Shown here: in pieces, positions 6,507 to 13,041 of the stretch
Layout: the number at the start of each line of letters is the position of its first letter
How positions within the stretch are numbered: the first letter of the stretch is position 1
Origin: 2-01-FULL-41-26 sp964587505
GTDB taxonomy: Bacteria > Patescibacteriota > Minisyncoccia > 2-02-FULL-40-12 > GWA2-44-9
Length of the DNA: 13,825 bases
Assembly: GCA_964587505.1 (NCBI GenBank)
Contig: CAZPLD010000016.1
Location: 1 to 13,825, forward strand
Direction of reading: 5' to 3'
The notes under the pieces: model-generated
The model's input: the letters and a program-made list of their open reading frames with translations, nothing else
The model's database searches: none
What the model was told of the DNA's origin: nothing
Program-made: the position numbers and the translations under genes

Positions 6507-6886
6507 GCTTTGTAAACAATAAGCCGAGTTCTGTCTAAACGCTTTCGCGTTGAGGCAATCATTTATCTAGGCCCATTGTTGCCAATGAGCTCAAGCGGTC
6601 TACTTGTCTTGTCGCCAGAGGCGACAGTTTGACCTTGCGCTCCAGTAAGGATTTAGCCGTTTCACTCCTAGCCTTTTACCCGGGCTGGGACTAAGCTATA
6701 ACTCCTGATACAATCAAGAATTTTGGGATTAGCTTTCTTGTCCTTTCGGACAAAGACGTCTCTGCTCGCACCTCTTGCATCACTGCAGACGGGTATTACC
6801 CGCTACCGTTTTAATTTACCTTTCGGCAAAGTAAGTGCTCGGACTTTCCTCTCGCCATAGGCGAGCGATTACCTAGTTTACAAAGC
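6507..6886 (-). ncRNA. rnpB: RNase P RNA (class A)
   Basis: This is the catalytic RNA of RNase P, which removes 5' leaders of pre-tRNAs. It is 380 nt. Its ends pair perfectly over 11 bp (GCTTTGTAAAC at 6886-6876 with GTTTACAAAGC at 6517-6507), forming P1. CR-I is present as GAGGAAAGTCCG (6851-6840) after the P3-like hairpin CTCGCC-TAT-GGCGAG, and CR-V as ACAGAACTCGGCTTA (6534-6520), with AGATAAATGATTGCC before it. The P15-L15-P16 region reads CGGCTAAATCCTTACTGGAG (6659-6640); the usual GGUAA, which pairs with the tRNA CCA end, appears as GGCUAA. The RNA has its own promoter and terminator and lies between two protein-coding blocks. Identification is secure; the exact ends come from pairing and from the promoter position. 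Confidence 0.96.
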
Positions 6887-6892
6887 AATGTA

Positions 6893-6921
6893 AGTATAGC
6901 ACAAATTTGAACTGATTTCAA
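6893..6921 (-). promoter_or_regulatory. rnpB promoter
   Basis: TTGAAA (6921-6916), spacer of exactly 17 nt, then TGC-TATACT (extended -10, box at 6898-6893) on the minus strand. The predicted start at 6886 coincides with the first paired base of the RNase P RNA P1 helix, which supports both calls. Confidence 0.85.
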
Positions 6922-6924
6922 GAC

Positions 6925-7356
6925 CTACAATAATTTGTTTGTTTCCCTATCCAAGACCTGATTGACTATTCTGTCCGCTTCCCAGTTCTCTTCTCTGGGG
7001 ACATAGCGGAAAGAAACCCCGCCGAAATCAAAAGTAAGGTTCCAAATTTCAATAAAAAAGTTCTGGATGTTTTTGTCTTTGAGTTTATATTCCTTGTTCA
7101 GCTGTTTTACTACCAACTCGCTGTCCAAAAAGAATTCCGCCACACTCTCGCTACATTTATCCGAACCTATTAATTGCTTGGCTTTCTTAAGAGCAAAAAT
7201 AACCGCCCGGTATTCGGCCTCGTTGTTGGTAGTCTCGCCGATATATTCTCCGTATTCTTTTTTGCCCATCGGTCCCTCGATAACCACCCCAATCGCAGCC
7301 GGCCCCGGATTTCCCCTTGCTCCCCCATCGGTATGAATTATTATTTTATTTTTCAT
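6925..7356 (-). CDS. rnhA: Ribonuclease HI family protein
   Basis: This RNase H-fold endonuclease (143 aa) cuts the RNA strand of RNA-DNA hybrids, for example in Okazaki primers and R-loops. The carboxylate set is intact: Asp10 in HTDGGARGNPGPA, Glu48 in TTNNEAEY, Asp78 in FFLDSELVVKQLN, and Asp128 in NWEADRIVN. The loop histidine of E. coli RNase HI (H124) is absent, with N124 in the REENWEAD motif, as is common in the compact COG0328-type proteins of Gram-positives and archaea. There is no N-terminal hybrid-binding domain. The ATG lies 11 nt inside the end of the DHH gene (overlapping reading frames), so the two are very probably cotranslated. It is the last gene of the right block before rnpB. 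Confidence 0.92.
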   Translation of the reverse strand: MKNKIIIHTDGGARGNPGPAAIGVVIEGPMGKKEYGEYIGETTNNEAEYRAVIFALKKAKQLIGSDKCSESVAEFFLDSELVVKQLNKEYKLKDKNIQNFFIEIWNLTFDFGGVSFRYVPREENWEADRIVNQVLDRETNKLL

Positions 7357-8245
7357 CGTCTTTGATTTTTATCCAAGGCAATGGAGAATCAATCGGTAAT
7401 GTAAATCCAGAAGACCCTTTGTGCCCGCCGCCGCCAAACTTCTTGGCCAGTTCCGAAACGTCAACAGAACCGTCTGATCGAAGAGAAAATTTCAACCTAT
7501 TTTTATCCCGATACCATATAATGCCCATTGGCGGAAGCTTACTAAATAATACCTTACCAATTTGAGAGTCGAATATCGGGCAGTTGACCGCATAAGTTTT
7601 ATATCCCTCAAAATTAACAAGTTCTGAACGACTTTGCACAATCCGTTCAATCATTTTTTTCTCATATACGAGAAGTAGCCTTGCCTGAGGCAATATCTCT
7701 TTGAATTTAACAGGGTCCTCAAAATCGAATACTATTTTATCCCAAACTTTAAAATCAAAGTCAAACAAATCAAGATAAGCAAGAACTTCTTTTGTGTGAG
7801 GAAGTTTAAATTGCCACAAATCAAAATCTTCCACATAGTTTAAAAGTTCAGGAACTTTTTTATCGGGATGAAAATATTGCCAAGACAATACCGCTCCGGA
7901 ATGCTTTAAATCAAAACTATAATTGTGTGTCATTTCCGCTGCTTCTTGTCCTGTAATATGGTGGTCAATTGATGTTAGTCTTTTATTTTTCTTAACAAGT
8001 TTCTGAGTGTCTTCAACCGAATATGAATAGTCGACCGTATAAATTTCCTTTTTAACTAAACCTGCTGGCGGTGGAAGCCCAAGATTAACTCCTATATATT
8101 CTGCTTTATCGCCAAACTTTTTCCAAGCAGCCCAAGCAGCGCAAAACCCATCAGTACAATTGTTATGATATAAAATAACTATATCTTCGCCTATTTTCCT
8201 CTCATGTGTTCTTTTTTCTAAAAGCTTCGTCATTTGTTTAGTCAT
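7346..8245 (-). CDS. DHH family phosphoesterase
   Basis: This is a predicted metal-dependent phosphoesterase of the DHH/DHHA1 superfamily (299 aa from ATG 8245). Motif I is HNNCTDGFCAA (Asp32), motif II is the aspartate in TVDYS (Asp72), and motif III is the name-giving DHH in SIDHHITG (94-96). The C-terminal substrate-binding DHHA1 signature FGGGGHKGSSGF is at 270-281. Family members degrade short oligonucleotides or cyclic dinucleotides, or act as exonucleases; which substrate is used here cannot be told. The frame is open for 28 more codons upstream, but those overlap the end of pgk and show no family similarity, so the start is placed at ATG 8245, which overlaps the pgk stop by 8 nt. It also overlaps the downstream RNase HI gene by 11 nt, making a pgk-DHH-RNase HI translational chain. 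Confidence 0.88.
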   Translation of the reverse strand: MTKQMTKLLEKRTHERKIGEDIVILYHNNCTDGFCAAWAAWKKFGDKAEYIGVNLGLPPPAGLVKKEIYTVDYSYSVEDTQKLVKKNKRLTSIDHHITGQEAAEMTHNYSFDLKHSGAVLSWQYFHPDKKVPELLNYVEDFDLWQFKLPHTKEVLAYLDLFDFDFKVWDKIVFDFEDPVKFKEILPQARLLLVYEKKMIERIVQSRSELVNFEGYKTYAVNCPIFDSQIGKVLFSKLPPMGIIWYRDKNRLKFSLRSDGSVDVSELAKKFGGGGHKGSSGFTLPIDSPLPWIKIKDDEK

Positions 8246-9326
8246 GATACCCCAAAGCTTTAAGACTGGGCAACTCCTCACCCGCCAGAAACGCCAGCAT
8301 CGCTCCCCCGCCGGTTGAAACAAAATCAAATTTATCCATCAGACCAATTTTATCAACAGCCGAAATAGTGTCTCCTCCGCCGACTATTTTCATAGCCGGC
8401 GATTCAGTAATTGCTTGGGCGATTTTATTCGTCCCATCGGCAAACTTCGGGTCTTCAAACATACCCATTGGCCCGTTCCAGATTATTGTTTTCGAGTTCT
8501 TGATTATTTCTGAAAATTCCTTAATTGCCTCGGGACCAATATCTAAAATCTTATTTTGAAAAATATTATAATCTTTAGGCATAATTAGTTGCGGGCTGTT
8601 CAAATCCAAACCCGCCAGTAGCTCCAAAGCATTTTCGTCAACGACAGAGTCCCCCACGTCTTGTCCTTTTGCTTTCAATATATCGTTGGCAATCACTCCG
8701 CCGAGCAATATTTTATCCGCTTTGTCTAAAAAGTTTTTAATGACCGGAATTTTCGTAGACGCTTTAGCTCCGCCCACAACCATAACCTTTCCTTCTTTTG
8801 GAGAATTAACAGCCTCGGAAAGACGAGCAACTTCTTCCTCTATAACGAACCCGGCATAGCTAGGCAATAATTTAGCAACTGCCGAAACCGAGGCATGATT
8901 GCGGTGGCAGACGGCAAACGCGTTGTTGACATATAGATCAAATCCAGTGGCCAGTTGCTTCGCAAATTCCATATCATTTTTTTCTTCTCCGATATTTTGG
9001 CGGATATTATCCAATAGTGCTGGTCCAGCATAATTTTGAAGATATGCTCCAATTTCCGGCACAGTTTTGAGAAAATTAGTCTCATAACCCAGTAGTATGT
9101 GAAATTGTGGTATAAGTGAGGCAAATGATTGGCCGACAGATTGGTCGGAAATGTGAGCAACCATAATCACCTTTGCACCATGGCCAACTAAATAGTCGAT
9201 TGTTTCTTTCTGTTTCTTAATACGGAATGGTTCTTCTACCTGCCCTCCATCGGAAACCGGAACATCAAAGTCAACTCTCAATAAAACTTTTTTGTTTTTT
9301 AAATCCACCTGTCTAAGGTTGTTCAT
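8238..9326 (-). CDS. pgk: Phosphoglycerate kinase, short divergent form
   Basis: PGK catalyses the reversible transfer of phosphate from 1,3-bisphosphoglycerate to ADP in lower glycolysis. At 362 aa it is shorter than the usual 390-420. The frame matches PGK throughout: LLRVDFDVPV (usual RVDFNVP) at 15-24, FRI (34-36, usual DRI), LLDNIRQN (104-111), DLYVNNAFAVCHRNHAS (130-146), GGAKASTK (185-192, nucleotide site), WNGPMGMFE (283-291), GGGDTISAV (316-324) and STGGGAMLAFLAG (337-349). The SHLGRP phosphate-binding loop is replaced by AHISDQ (57-62), so its arginine is missing while the histidine is kept, and the middle region around 225-250 is reduced. It is joined to tpiA by an ATGA overlap and overlaps the DHH gene by 8 nt. 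It may be a genuine PGK with altered 3-PG binding or a repurposed paralogue. Confidence 0.88.
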   Translation of the reverse strand: MNNLRQVDLKNKKVLLRVDFDVPVSDGGQVEEPFRIKKQKETIDYLVGHGAKVIMVAHISDQSVGQSFASLIPQFHILLGYETNFLKTVPEIGAYLQNYAGPALLDNIRQNIGEEKNDMEFAKQLATGFDLYVNNAFAVCHRNHASVSAVAKLLPSYAGFVIEEEVARLSEAVNSPKEGKVMVVGGAKASTKIPVIKNFLDKADKILLGGVIANDILKAKGQDVGDSVVDENALELLAGLDLNSPQLIMPKDYNIFQNKILDIGPEAIKEFSEIIKNSKTIIWNGPMGMFEDPKFADGTNKIAQAITESPAMKIVGGGDTISAVDKIGLMDKFDFVSTGGGAMLAFLAGEELPSLKALGYHD

Positions 9327-10135
9327 TTTATCAAAGATAAAATATTAACAAATTCTTCTTTGTTGACGCTCGCTCCGCCAACCAAAACTCCGTCAATTTC
9401 TTTCTGTCCGATAAAGTCGGCTACGTTTTTAGATGTTACGGAACCGCCATAAAGATAGCGATTAGCCATTAGCGAATAGCCATTAGCAAGAGGGGTTTTT
9501 TTAATAATATCAATTGATTCGAGGGCGGATTTGGGGGTATCGGGCTTGGCGCCTGGAGTTGTGCTAATGGCCCAAACCGGTTCATAAGCAATGATACATT
9601 TTCCCAAATCGTCACGACTTAATCCAGCAAAAGTTTTTTCTGTTTGTTCTTTCAAAAATTCCTTAAAATTTTCATCCCGCGCTCTTTCACCCAAACATAC
9701 TATTGGTATCATTCCATTTCTTAATGCGGCTTTAAGTTTTTTATTCACCAGCTCATCCGACTCGCCCAACTTCCATCTTCTTTCGGAATGCCCAACAATC
9801 ACATATTCTACTCCAAGCTTGCTCAACATCGGTCCGGAAATTTCACCCGTGTCAGCGCCCTTGTCTTCCCAAAAAATATCCTGCGCTCCCAGTGAGGTCT
9901 CGTGTTCAAGGTGAGATGTTTTTAAAACCTTTGCCACTTCTTCCAAAAAAACAAAAGGCGGACAGAAAACTAAGCTCGGATAAGGTTCACGGTGCTTTAG
10001 CCCGGGAATCTCTGTAGAGAACTCTTTTTCGTTTCTGGACTCGAGATAGTCGTTAACAAAATCCAAGATCTGCTCGGCTTCGGCCCAAGAAGTCGGCAAC
10101 ATTTTCCAATTTGCAACTATATACTTTTTGTTCAT
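9323..10135 (-). CDS. tpiA: Triosephosphate isomerase
   Basis: TPI interconverts glyceraldehyde-3-phosphate and dihydroxyacetone phosphate. At 270 aa it is about 20 longer than usual. The catalytic residues are present: Asn9 and Lys11 in ANWKM, His116 in VGHSERR, Glu185 in AYEPVWAI, then YGGSV (229-233) and LVGGAS (251-256) for phosphate binding. Two oddities are visible. A hydrophilic insertion lies at about 33-53 (NEKEFSTEIPGLKHREPYP) before the second strand. A stretch NGYSLMANRY just before YGGSV is encoded by tandem 11-bp direct repeats. Loop 6 reads WAISTTPGAKPD in place of the usual WAIGTG. The start ATG 10135 is preceded by GGGAG about 11 nt upstream. The TGA overlaps the pgk ATG as ATGA, coupling two consecutive glycolytic enzymes. 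Confidence 0.93.
   Translation of the reverse strand: MNKKYIVANWKMLPTSWAEAEQILDFVNDYLESRNEKEFSTEIPGLKHREPYPSLVFCPPFVFLEEVAKVLKTSHLEHETSLGAQDIFWEDKGADTGEISGPMLSKLGVEYVIVGHSERRWKLGESDELVNKKLKAALRNGMIPIVCLGERARDENFKEFLKEQTEKTFAGLSRDDLGKCIIAYEPVWAISTTPGAKPDTPKSALESIDIIKKTPLANGYSLMANRYLYGGSVTSKNVADFIGQKEIDGVLVGGASVNKEEFVNILSLIK
9463..9487. repeat. Tandem 11-bp direct repeat inside tpiA
   Basis: TAGCCATTAGC occurs at 9463-9473 and again at 9477-9487 (14-bp period), and TAGCGATTAGC overlaps the first. On the coding strand this reads GCTAATGGCTATTCGCTAATGGCTA and encodes ANGYSLMANR immediately before the catalytic-site YGGSV motif. It looks like non-coding repeat DNA captured in frame. Confidence 0.65.
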
Positions 10136-10145
10136 AAATTCATTT

Positions 10146-10198
10146 TCTCCCGATTTGTCCTACGCAAAGCGTAGCTGACAAATCGAGGATCCTCGATT
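10146..10198. repeat. Nested palindromes between the GIY-YIG gene and tpiA
   Basis: Plus-strand CGATTTGTC-CTACGC-AAA-GCGTAG-CT-GACAAATCG forms a long hairpin. Its right arm is followed by a second perfect palindrome around CGAGGATCCTCG, extended to AAATCGAGGATCCTCGATTT. On the minus strand the latter follows the GIY-YIG stop codon at once and ends in a short T-run, so it may act as a weak terminator or mRNA processing site ahead of tpiA. Confidence 0.65.
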
Positions 10199-10441
10199 TT
10201 ATTTCAAAATTAATTTTTCTATAGAATTTCTACTTTTCCAAGATTTAATTTGTTTTTCTCTGTGAACCGCGTCTCTGGAGTTATAAAATTTTTCAGAGTG
10301 TACTAATTTCCAAGGTCCTTTATTTTTTGTTGCATTCACAGCACCTTGATTATGTAACCTAATTCTTTCACTAATATTCTCCGAATATCCTATGTAAAAC
10401 TTCTTTGTTTTAAAAGATTGCAAAATGTAAGTGAAGTACAT
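10199..10441 (-). CDS. GIY-YIG domain nuclease-like protein (YhbQ/UPF0213 type)
   Basis: This is a small single-domain protein (80 aa from ATG 10441). It begins MYFTYILQS and carries FYIGYS (15-20), an Arg at 26-28 and HN (30-31), then the conserved TKNKGPWKLVHSEKF and the REKQIKSWKSR...EKLI tail with the catalytic-type Glu. This matches the stand-alone GIY-YIG proteins (COG2827), which are structure-specific DNA endonucleases or of unknown role. The frame is open to TTG 10480, but the conserved domain begins at the ATG and the extra residues are unlike the family. No clear ribosome-binding site is visible at ATG 10441. It sits 50 nt after dedA and 63 nt before tpiA. Such genes are often mobile and are frequent in Patescibacteria. 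Confidence 0.85.
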   Translation of the reverse strand: MYFTYILQSFKTKKFYIGYSENISERIRLHNQGAVNATKNKGPWKLVHSEKFYNSRDAVHREKQIKSWKSRNSIEKLILK

Positions 10442-10491
10442 AGAAAAATTAATTTTGATTAAAATCGGGACAATTAGCAATAATATATTTT

Positions 10492-11106
10492 TTAGACATG
10501 TCTATTTTTTAAATGCCTCCAAACATACCAAACAACCAAAACTACTATCAATAATACAATAAAAATATCCGCTTTTTTGAAATAGTCATGAAGTATATTC
10601 CAGTTTTCGCCTGTTTTATAGCCAATGAAGGCCAAGCCGGCATTCCACGGCAACGATCCCAAAGTGGTCAGCAGACAAAATCTGAGGAAATTCATTCCGG
10701 AAACTCCAGCCGGCAATGAAATAAAAGTTCTGACAACCGGAAGCATTCTTGACCAAAAAACCGCTTTGCTTCCATATTTGGCAAACCATTTGTCCCCTCT
10801 CTCCATATCGTGTCTGTGTATGAAAACATATTTGCCAAAACGTTCTAATATCCACCTCCCGCCTGACCTGCCTATCCAAAATAAAATTATTGAACCGGCC
10901 AAGTTGGCTAACGTGGCCGTTAGAATGATGAGCCAAATATTAAGTCCCCCCAACGCGGCCAAGAATCCTGAAAATGGAACAACCACCTCTGATGGTATCG
11001 GTATAGCAGCACTTTCAAGGGCCGACAAAAGAAAAATTCCGGCATAACCGGTTTTTCTAATAATCACAAGTGCCCACTCACTTATATAAGAAACTAATTC
11101 AATCAT
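10492..11106 (-). CDS. DedA family membrane protein
   Basis: DedA/SNARE-associated (PF09335) proteins are inner-membrane proteins, several of which recycle undecaprenyl phosphate or phospholipids across the membrane. This one is 204 aa. It has the ESAAIPIPSEVVVPFSG motif (31-47), a re-entrant and transmembrane region, the G..I.FWIGRSGG motif (71-84), and the conserved FWSRMLPVVRTFISLPAGVSGM (117-138) with its essential arginines. Two C-terminal hydrophobic segments follow, the last at about 176-195. The ATG follows the galT stop by 1 nt (TAAATG). Since the window also encodes undecaprenyl-phosphate users (sugar transferase, MurJ), a carrier-lipid recycling role would fit, but this is inference. 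Confidence 0.92.
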   Translation of the reverse strand: MIELVSYISEWALVIIRKTGYAGIFLLSALESAAIPIPSEVVVPFSGFLAALGGLNIWLIILTATLANLAGSIILFWIGRSGGRWILERFGKYVFIHRHDMERGDKWFAKYGSKAVFWSRMLPVVRTFISLPAGVSGMNFLRFCLLTTLGSLPWNAGLAFIGYKTGENWNILHDYFKKADIFIVLLIVVLVVWYVWRHLKNRHV

Positions 11107-11107
11107 T

Positions 11108-12097
11108 TTAAATAGTCGTTTCTCTTAATAACTGCGCCGCCTCATCTGGGTCAATGGCGTTGATCTCTATATCAGTTCCCAACTCAAATCCTCCTAACTT
11201 GCTGAATCTGGGCAGTATTTCAATATGCCAGCTGTAATAATCATGGTCGTGCGATGATTCTCTAGACGCCGTATGGATAAAAAAACTTAAACTTGGACTA
11301 TTTAATGCTTTTTTTATTTTTTTCAAAGAAGCAAGGAGCACATCAGCCAGCTCATCGTCAAAATCATCCGACAACTCTTCAAAATGAGGCTGGCCATTTT
11401 TCATAAATATTCTAACTTCATATGGATTTTTGGATACAAAGGGACAAAATGCCACAAACTTGTCATTTGCATATACTATTCTGTCACCCGATTCCATTTC
11501 CCAATTAAGCATAACCTCATACACGCTCTTTCCGTGTTTTTTAAAAAAATCATGTGAGCCTCCGATGCTTCTTGCCACATCCGGAGGCAATATGGGAAGT
11601 GACATTATTTGGCTATGAGGATGGTAAATACTGGCTCCGGAATCAGGACCAATATTATGAAAAATAAGAACATAGCGGACACAGTCGCTGGTATTCATAA
11701 TTTCTCTATATCTCCTTTTGTATGCCCTCACAACATCTATCATTTCTTTCTGAGAAAAATCTGTCATATGCCTGTCATGGTCTTTGTATATGAACAAGTC
11801 ATGGTCTCCAACAGCCGAGTGAATTTTAAAAGGGCCCACAGAACTCTCGGGACTGCAAATTCCCGGTTTTACTGCCGGAAATTTATTTTTTATCACAGCA
11901 ATAGTCCATGACTTCCGGTTTGGATAAAACCAAACCGGCTCGTTTCCCGAGCCTACTAGATCTTCAAAGGGGCAGGCGTCTTTTGATATAAATTCCAGAT
12001 TATTGCCATTTAGTTGCTGGTGGGGACGACCAGCCCTTTCCGTGGCAAACAAAACCCAATCTCCTGAAACAATATCTTGTCGAAACTCGTTAAGCAT
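11108..12097 (-). CDS. galT: Galactose-1-phosphate uridylyltransferase (GalT family)
   Basis: GalT (HIT superfamily) exchanges UMP or another NMP between a nucleotide sugar and a sugar-1-phosphate. It is 329 aa. The active-site HPHSQIMSLP gives His159 and the nucleophile His161. The usual G-C-S-N-before-HPH is GASIY here. The N-terminal EFRQDIVSGDWVLFATERAGRP and the C-terminal SWHIEILPRFSKLGGFELGTDIEIN with PDEAAQLLRE are family hallmarks. The zinc motif CPFC is CPFE (42-45), so one cysteine ligand is replaced by Glu. It lies directly after a GT2 glycosyltransferase (8-nt overlap) and just before dedA. In this setting it more likely provides nucleotide sugars for surface glycans than a Leloir pathway, since no galK, galE or galM is nearby. 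It may also act on other sugar-1-phosphates (ADP-sugar type). Confidence 0.88.
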   Translation of the reverse strand: MLNEFRQDIVSGDWVLFATERAGRPHQQLNGNNLEFISKDACPFEDLVGSGNEPVWFYPNRKSWTIAVIKNKFPAVKPGICSPESSVGPFKIHSAVGDHDLFIYKDHDRHMTDFSQKEMIDVVRAYKRRYREIMNTSDCVRYVLIFHNIGPDSGASIYHPHSQIMSLPILPPDVARSIGGSHDFFKKHGKSVYEVMLNWEMESGDRIVYANDKFVAFCPFVSKNPYEVRIFMKNGQPHFEELSDDFDDELADVLLASLKKIKKALNSPSLSFFIHTASRESSHDHDYYSWHIEILPRFSKLGGFELGTDIEINAIDPDEAAQLLRETTI

Positions 12098-12812
12098 TGT
12101 ATTTTCCCGTCATTAAGTTCCATCTTATTTTAACCGTTTCCGTCAAAACCTGAAAGTAGGCGTTTAATTTAACATGCGAGCTGGGATCGTTCTTCCAAAA
12201 AATAGGAACTTCTTTTATTTTGTATCCGAATTTTCTGGCTAAAGCCAGCATCTCAACATCAAAACCCCAGCGATCAATGGTTGCTTTAGAGAAAATCTTA
12301 TTGGCTGCTTCGGCAGTAGTTATTTTAAATCCCCTCTGCGTGTCGCTAATACCCGGTACGGCCATTAATTGTATGAAAAGATTGCCCAACGTCCCGAATA
12401 CTCTTCTCCAGATCGGCTCTGAACCGCTGGCCACAACGCTTCCTTTAGCAGCGATCGAGGCAATAACTACGCCATAGCCCTGACCAAAAAAAGGCAGCAT
12501 TTTTTCTATGTGATCGATGGTTGTTGCATTATCGGCATCTGTAAAAAGCCGGTATTGGCCTCTTGCCTTAAGCATACCTTCACGGACAGCAAACCCTTTT
12601 CCTCTGTTCCGGTCGTAATCCAATAGTTGAAGAGTGGGAATTGCAGCAGTCATTGAGCGGACAATATCATTGGTTTTGTCCTTTGAACCGTCGGTAACAA
12701 CTAATATCTCGTACTCTATATTCTTGCCCGAAAGATATTGGTGGATAGATTCGACGGTTTTTCTAATATGCTTTTCCTCGTTGTATGCGGGAATAATTAC
12801 AGATAAATACAT
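12090..12812 (-). CDS. GT2 glycosyltransferase, dolichyl/polyprenyl-phosphate sugar synthase type
   Basis: This GT-A fold inverting transferase probably makes a polyprenyl-phosphate-linked sugar from a nucleotide sugar. It is 240 aa. It begins YLSVIIPAYNEE (2-13), then VVTDGSKDKT (38-47, usual DDGS), RNRGKGFAVREGML (68-81), the metal-binding TDADNATT (91-98), DTQRGFKI (157-164) and RWGFDVEMLALA (181-192). The last two are characteristic of the dolichyl-phosphate beta-glucosyltransferase subgroup. There is no C-terminal membrane helix or GtrA-like domain, so it would act as a cytoplasmic or peripheral enzyme. It is the first gene of the right block. Its leader contains the second copy of the structured repeat, and its stop overlaps the galT ATG by 8 nt. 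Confidence 0.9.
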   Translation of the reverse strand: MYLSVIIPAYNEEKHIRKTVESIHQYLSGKNIEYEILVVTDGSKDKTNDIVRSMTAAIPTLQLLDYDRNRGKGFAVREGMLKARGQYRLFTDADNATTIDHIEKMLPFFGQGYGVVIASIAAKGSVVASGSEPIWRRVFGTLGNLFIQLMAVPGISDTQRGFKITTAEAANKIFSKATIDRWGFDVEMLALARKFGYKIKEVPIFWKNDPSSHVKLNAYFQVLTETVKIRWNLMTGKYNA

Positions 12813-12827
12813 ATATAACTTGCTGGC

Positions 12828-12987
12828 CGCTCTCGCCTTCCGCCAACTGGCGGACTACGGCAAGTACGCTCTTGTCCAACTTCTTCGTTAAAAGCTCCGC
12901 TTACTTCTCACCATAGTTTACTATGGCTCGTCGCAATGCTCGCTTTTGCCTTGAATTTGGACAAGCCAGCTACGTTCTAATAATTAA
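12828..12987 (-). repeat. Structured leader repeat, copy B
   Basis: This is the second copy of the element at 6271-6437. Blocks shared on the minus strand are ATTAGAACGTAGCT, AGGCAAAAGCGAG, CGAGCCATAG...CTATGGTGAG, GGAGCTTTTAACGAA, and GCGGA-GGCGAGA near the start codon, followed by AAGTTATATATG. Where copy A has GTTTGGTCAA/TTGGTCAAAC this copy has CTTGTCCAA/TTGGACAAG, and where copy A has CCGCTTAA/TTAAGCGG it has CCGCCA/TGGCGG. The pairing is preserved while the bases change. It occupies the space between the putative promoter and the GT2 start. Confidence 0.75.
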
Positions 12988-12991
12988 ATAT

Positions 12992-13020
12992 AAATTAACA
13001 TTATTTGACCGATTACTCAA
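12992..13020 (-). promoter_or_regulatory. Putative promoter of the GT2-galT-dedA operon
   Basis: TTGAGT (13020-13015), 17 nt, TAATTT (12997-12992) on the minus strand, overlapping a second AT-rich box TATATT (12992-12987). It overlaps the divergent dprA promoter candidate. The match is weak. Confidence 0.35.
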
Positions 13021-13033
13021 ACTCGCCTAATCT
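13005..13033 (+). promoter_or_regulatory. Putative dprA promoter, possibly giving a leaderless mRNA
   Basis: TTGACC (13005-13010), 17-nt spacer, TAATCT (13028-13033) on the plus strand. Initiation about 7 nt downstream falls at about 13040, 2 nt before the dprA ATG, and no Shine-Dalgarno sequence is visible. The -10 match is only moderate. Confidence 0.4.
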
Positions 13034-13041
13034 GAATATTA

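Noticed and set aside
8246..8329. N-terminal extension of the DHH protein by 28 residues
   Set aside because: It lies wholly within the end of pgk in another frame and has no similarity to DHH proteins; ATG 8245 starts the family region.
460..9325. Alternative genetic code with TGA as glycine
   Set aside because: TGA ends the DUF4012 gene (460-462) and tpiA (9323-9325) exactly where the next gene begins by ATGA overlap, so TGA is a stop.
10442..10480. N-terminal extension of the GIY-YIG protein from TTG 10480
   Set aside because: The conserved domain begins MYFTYIL at ATG 10441; the extra residues are unlike the family.
10625..11047. 140-codon plus-strand frame opposite dedA
   Set aside because: Antisense shadow of a well-recognised membrane protein gene; no family features of its own.
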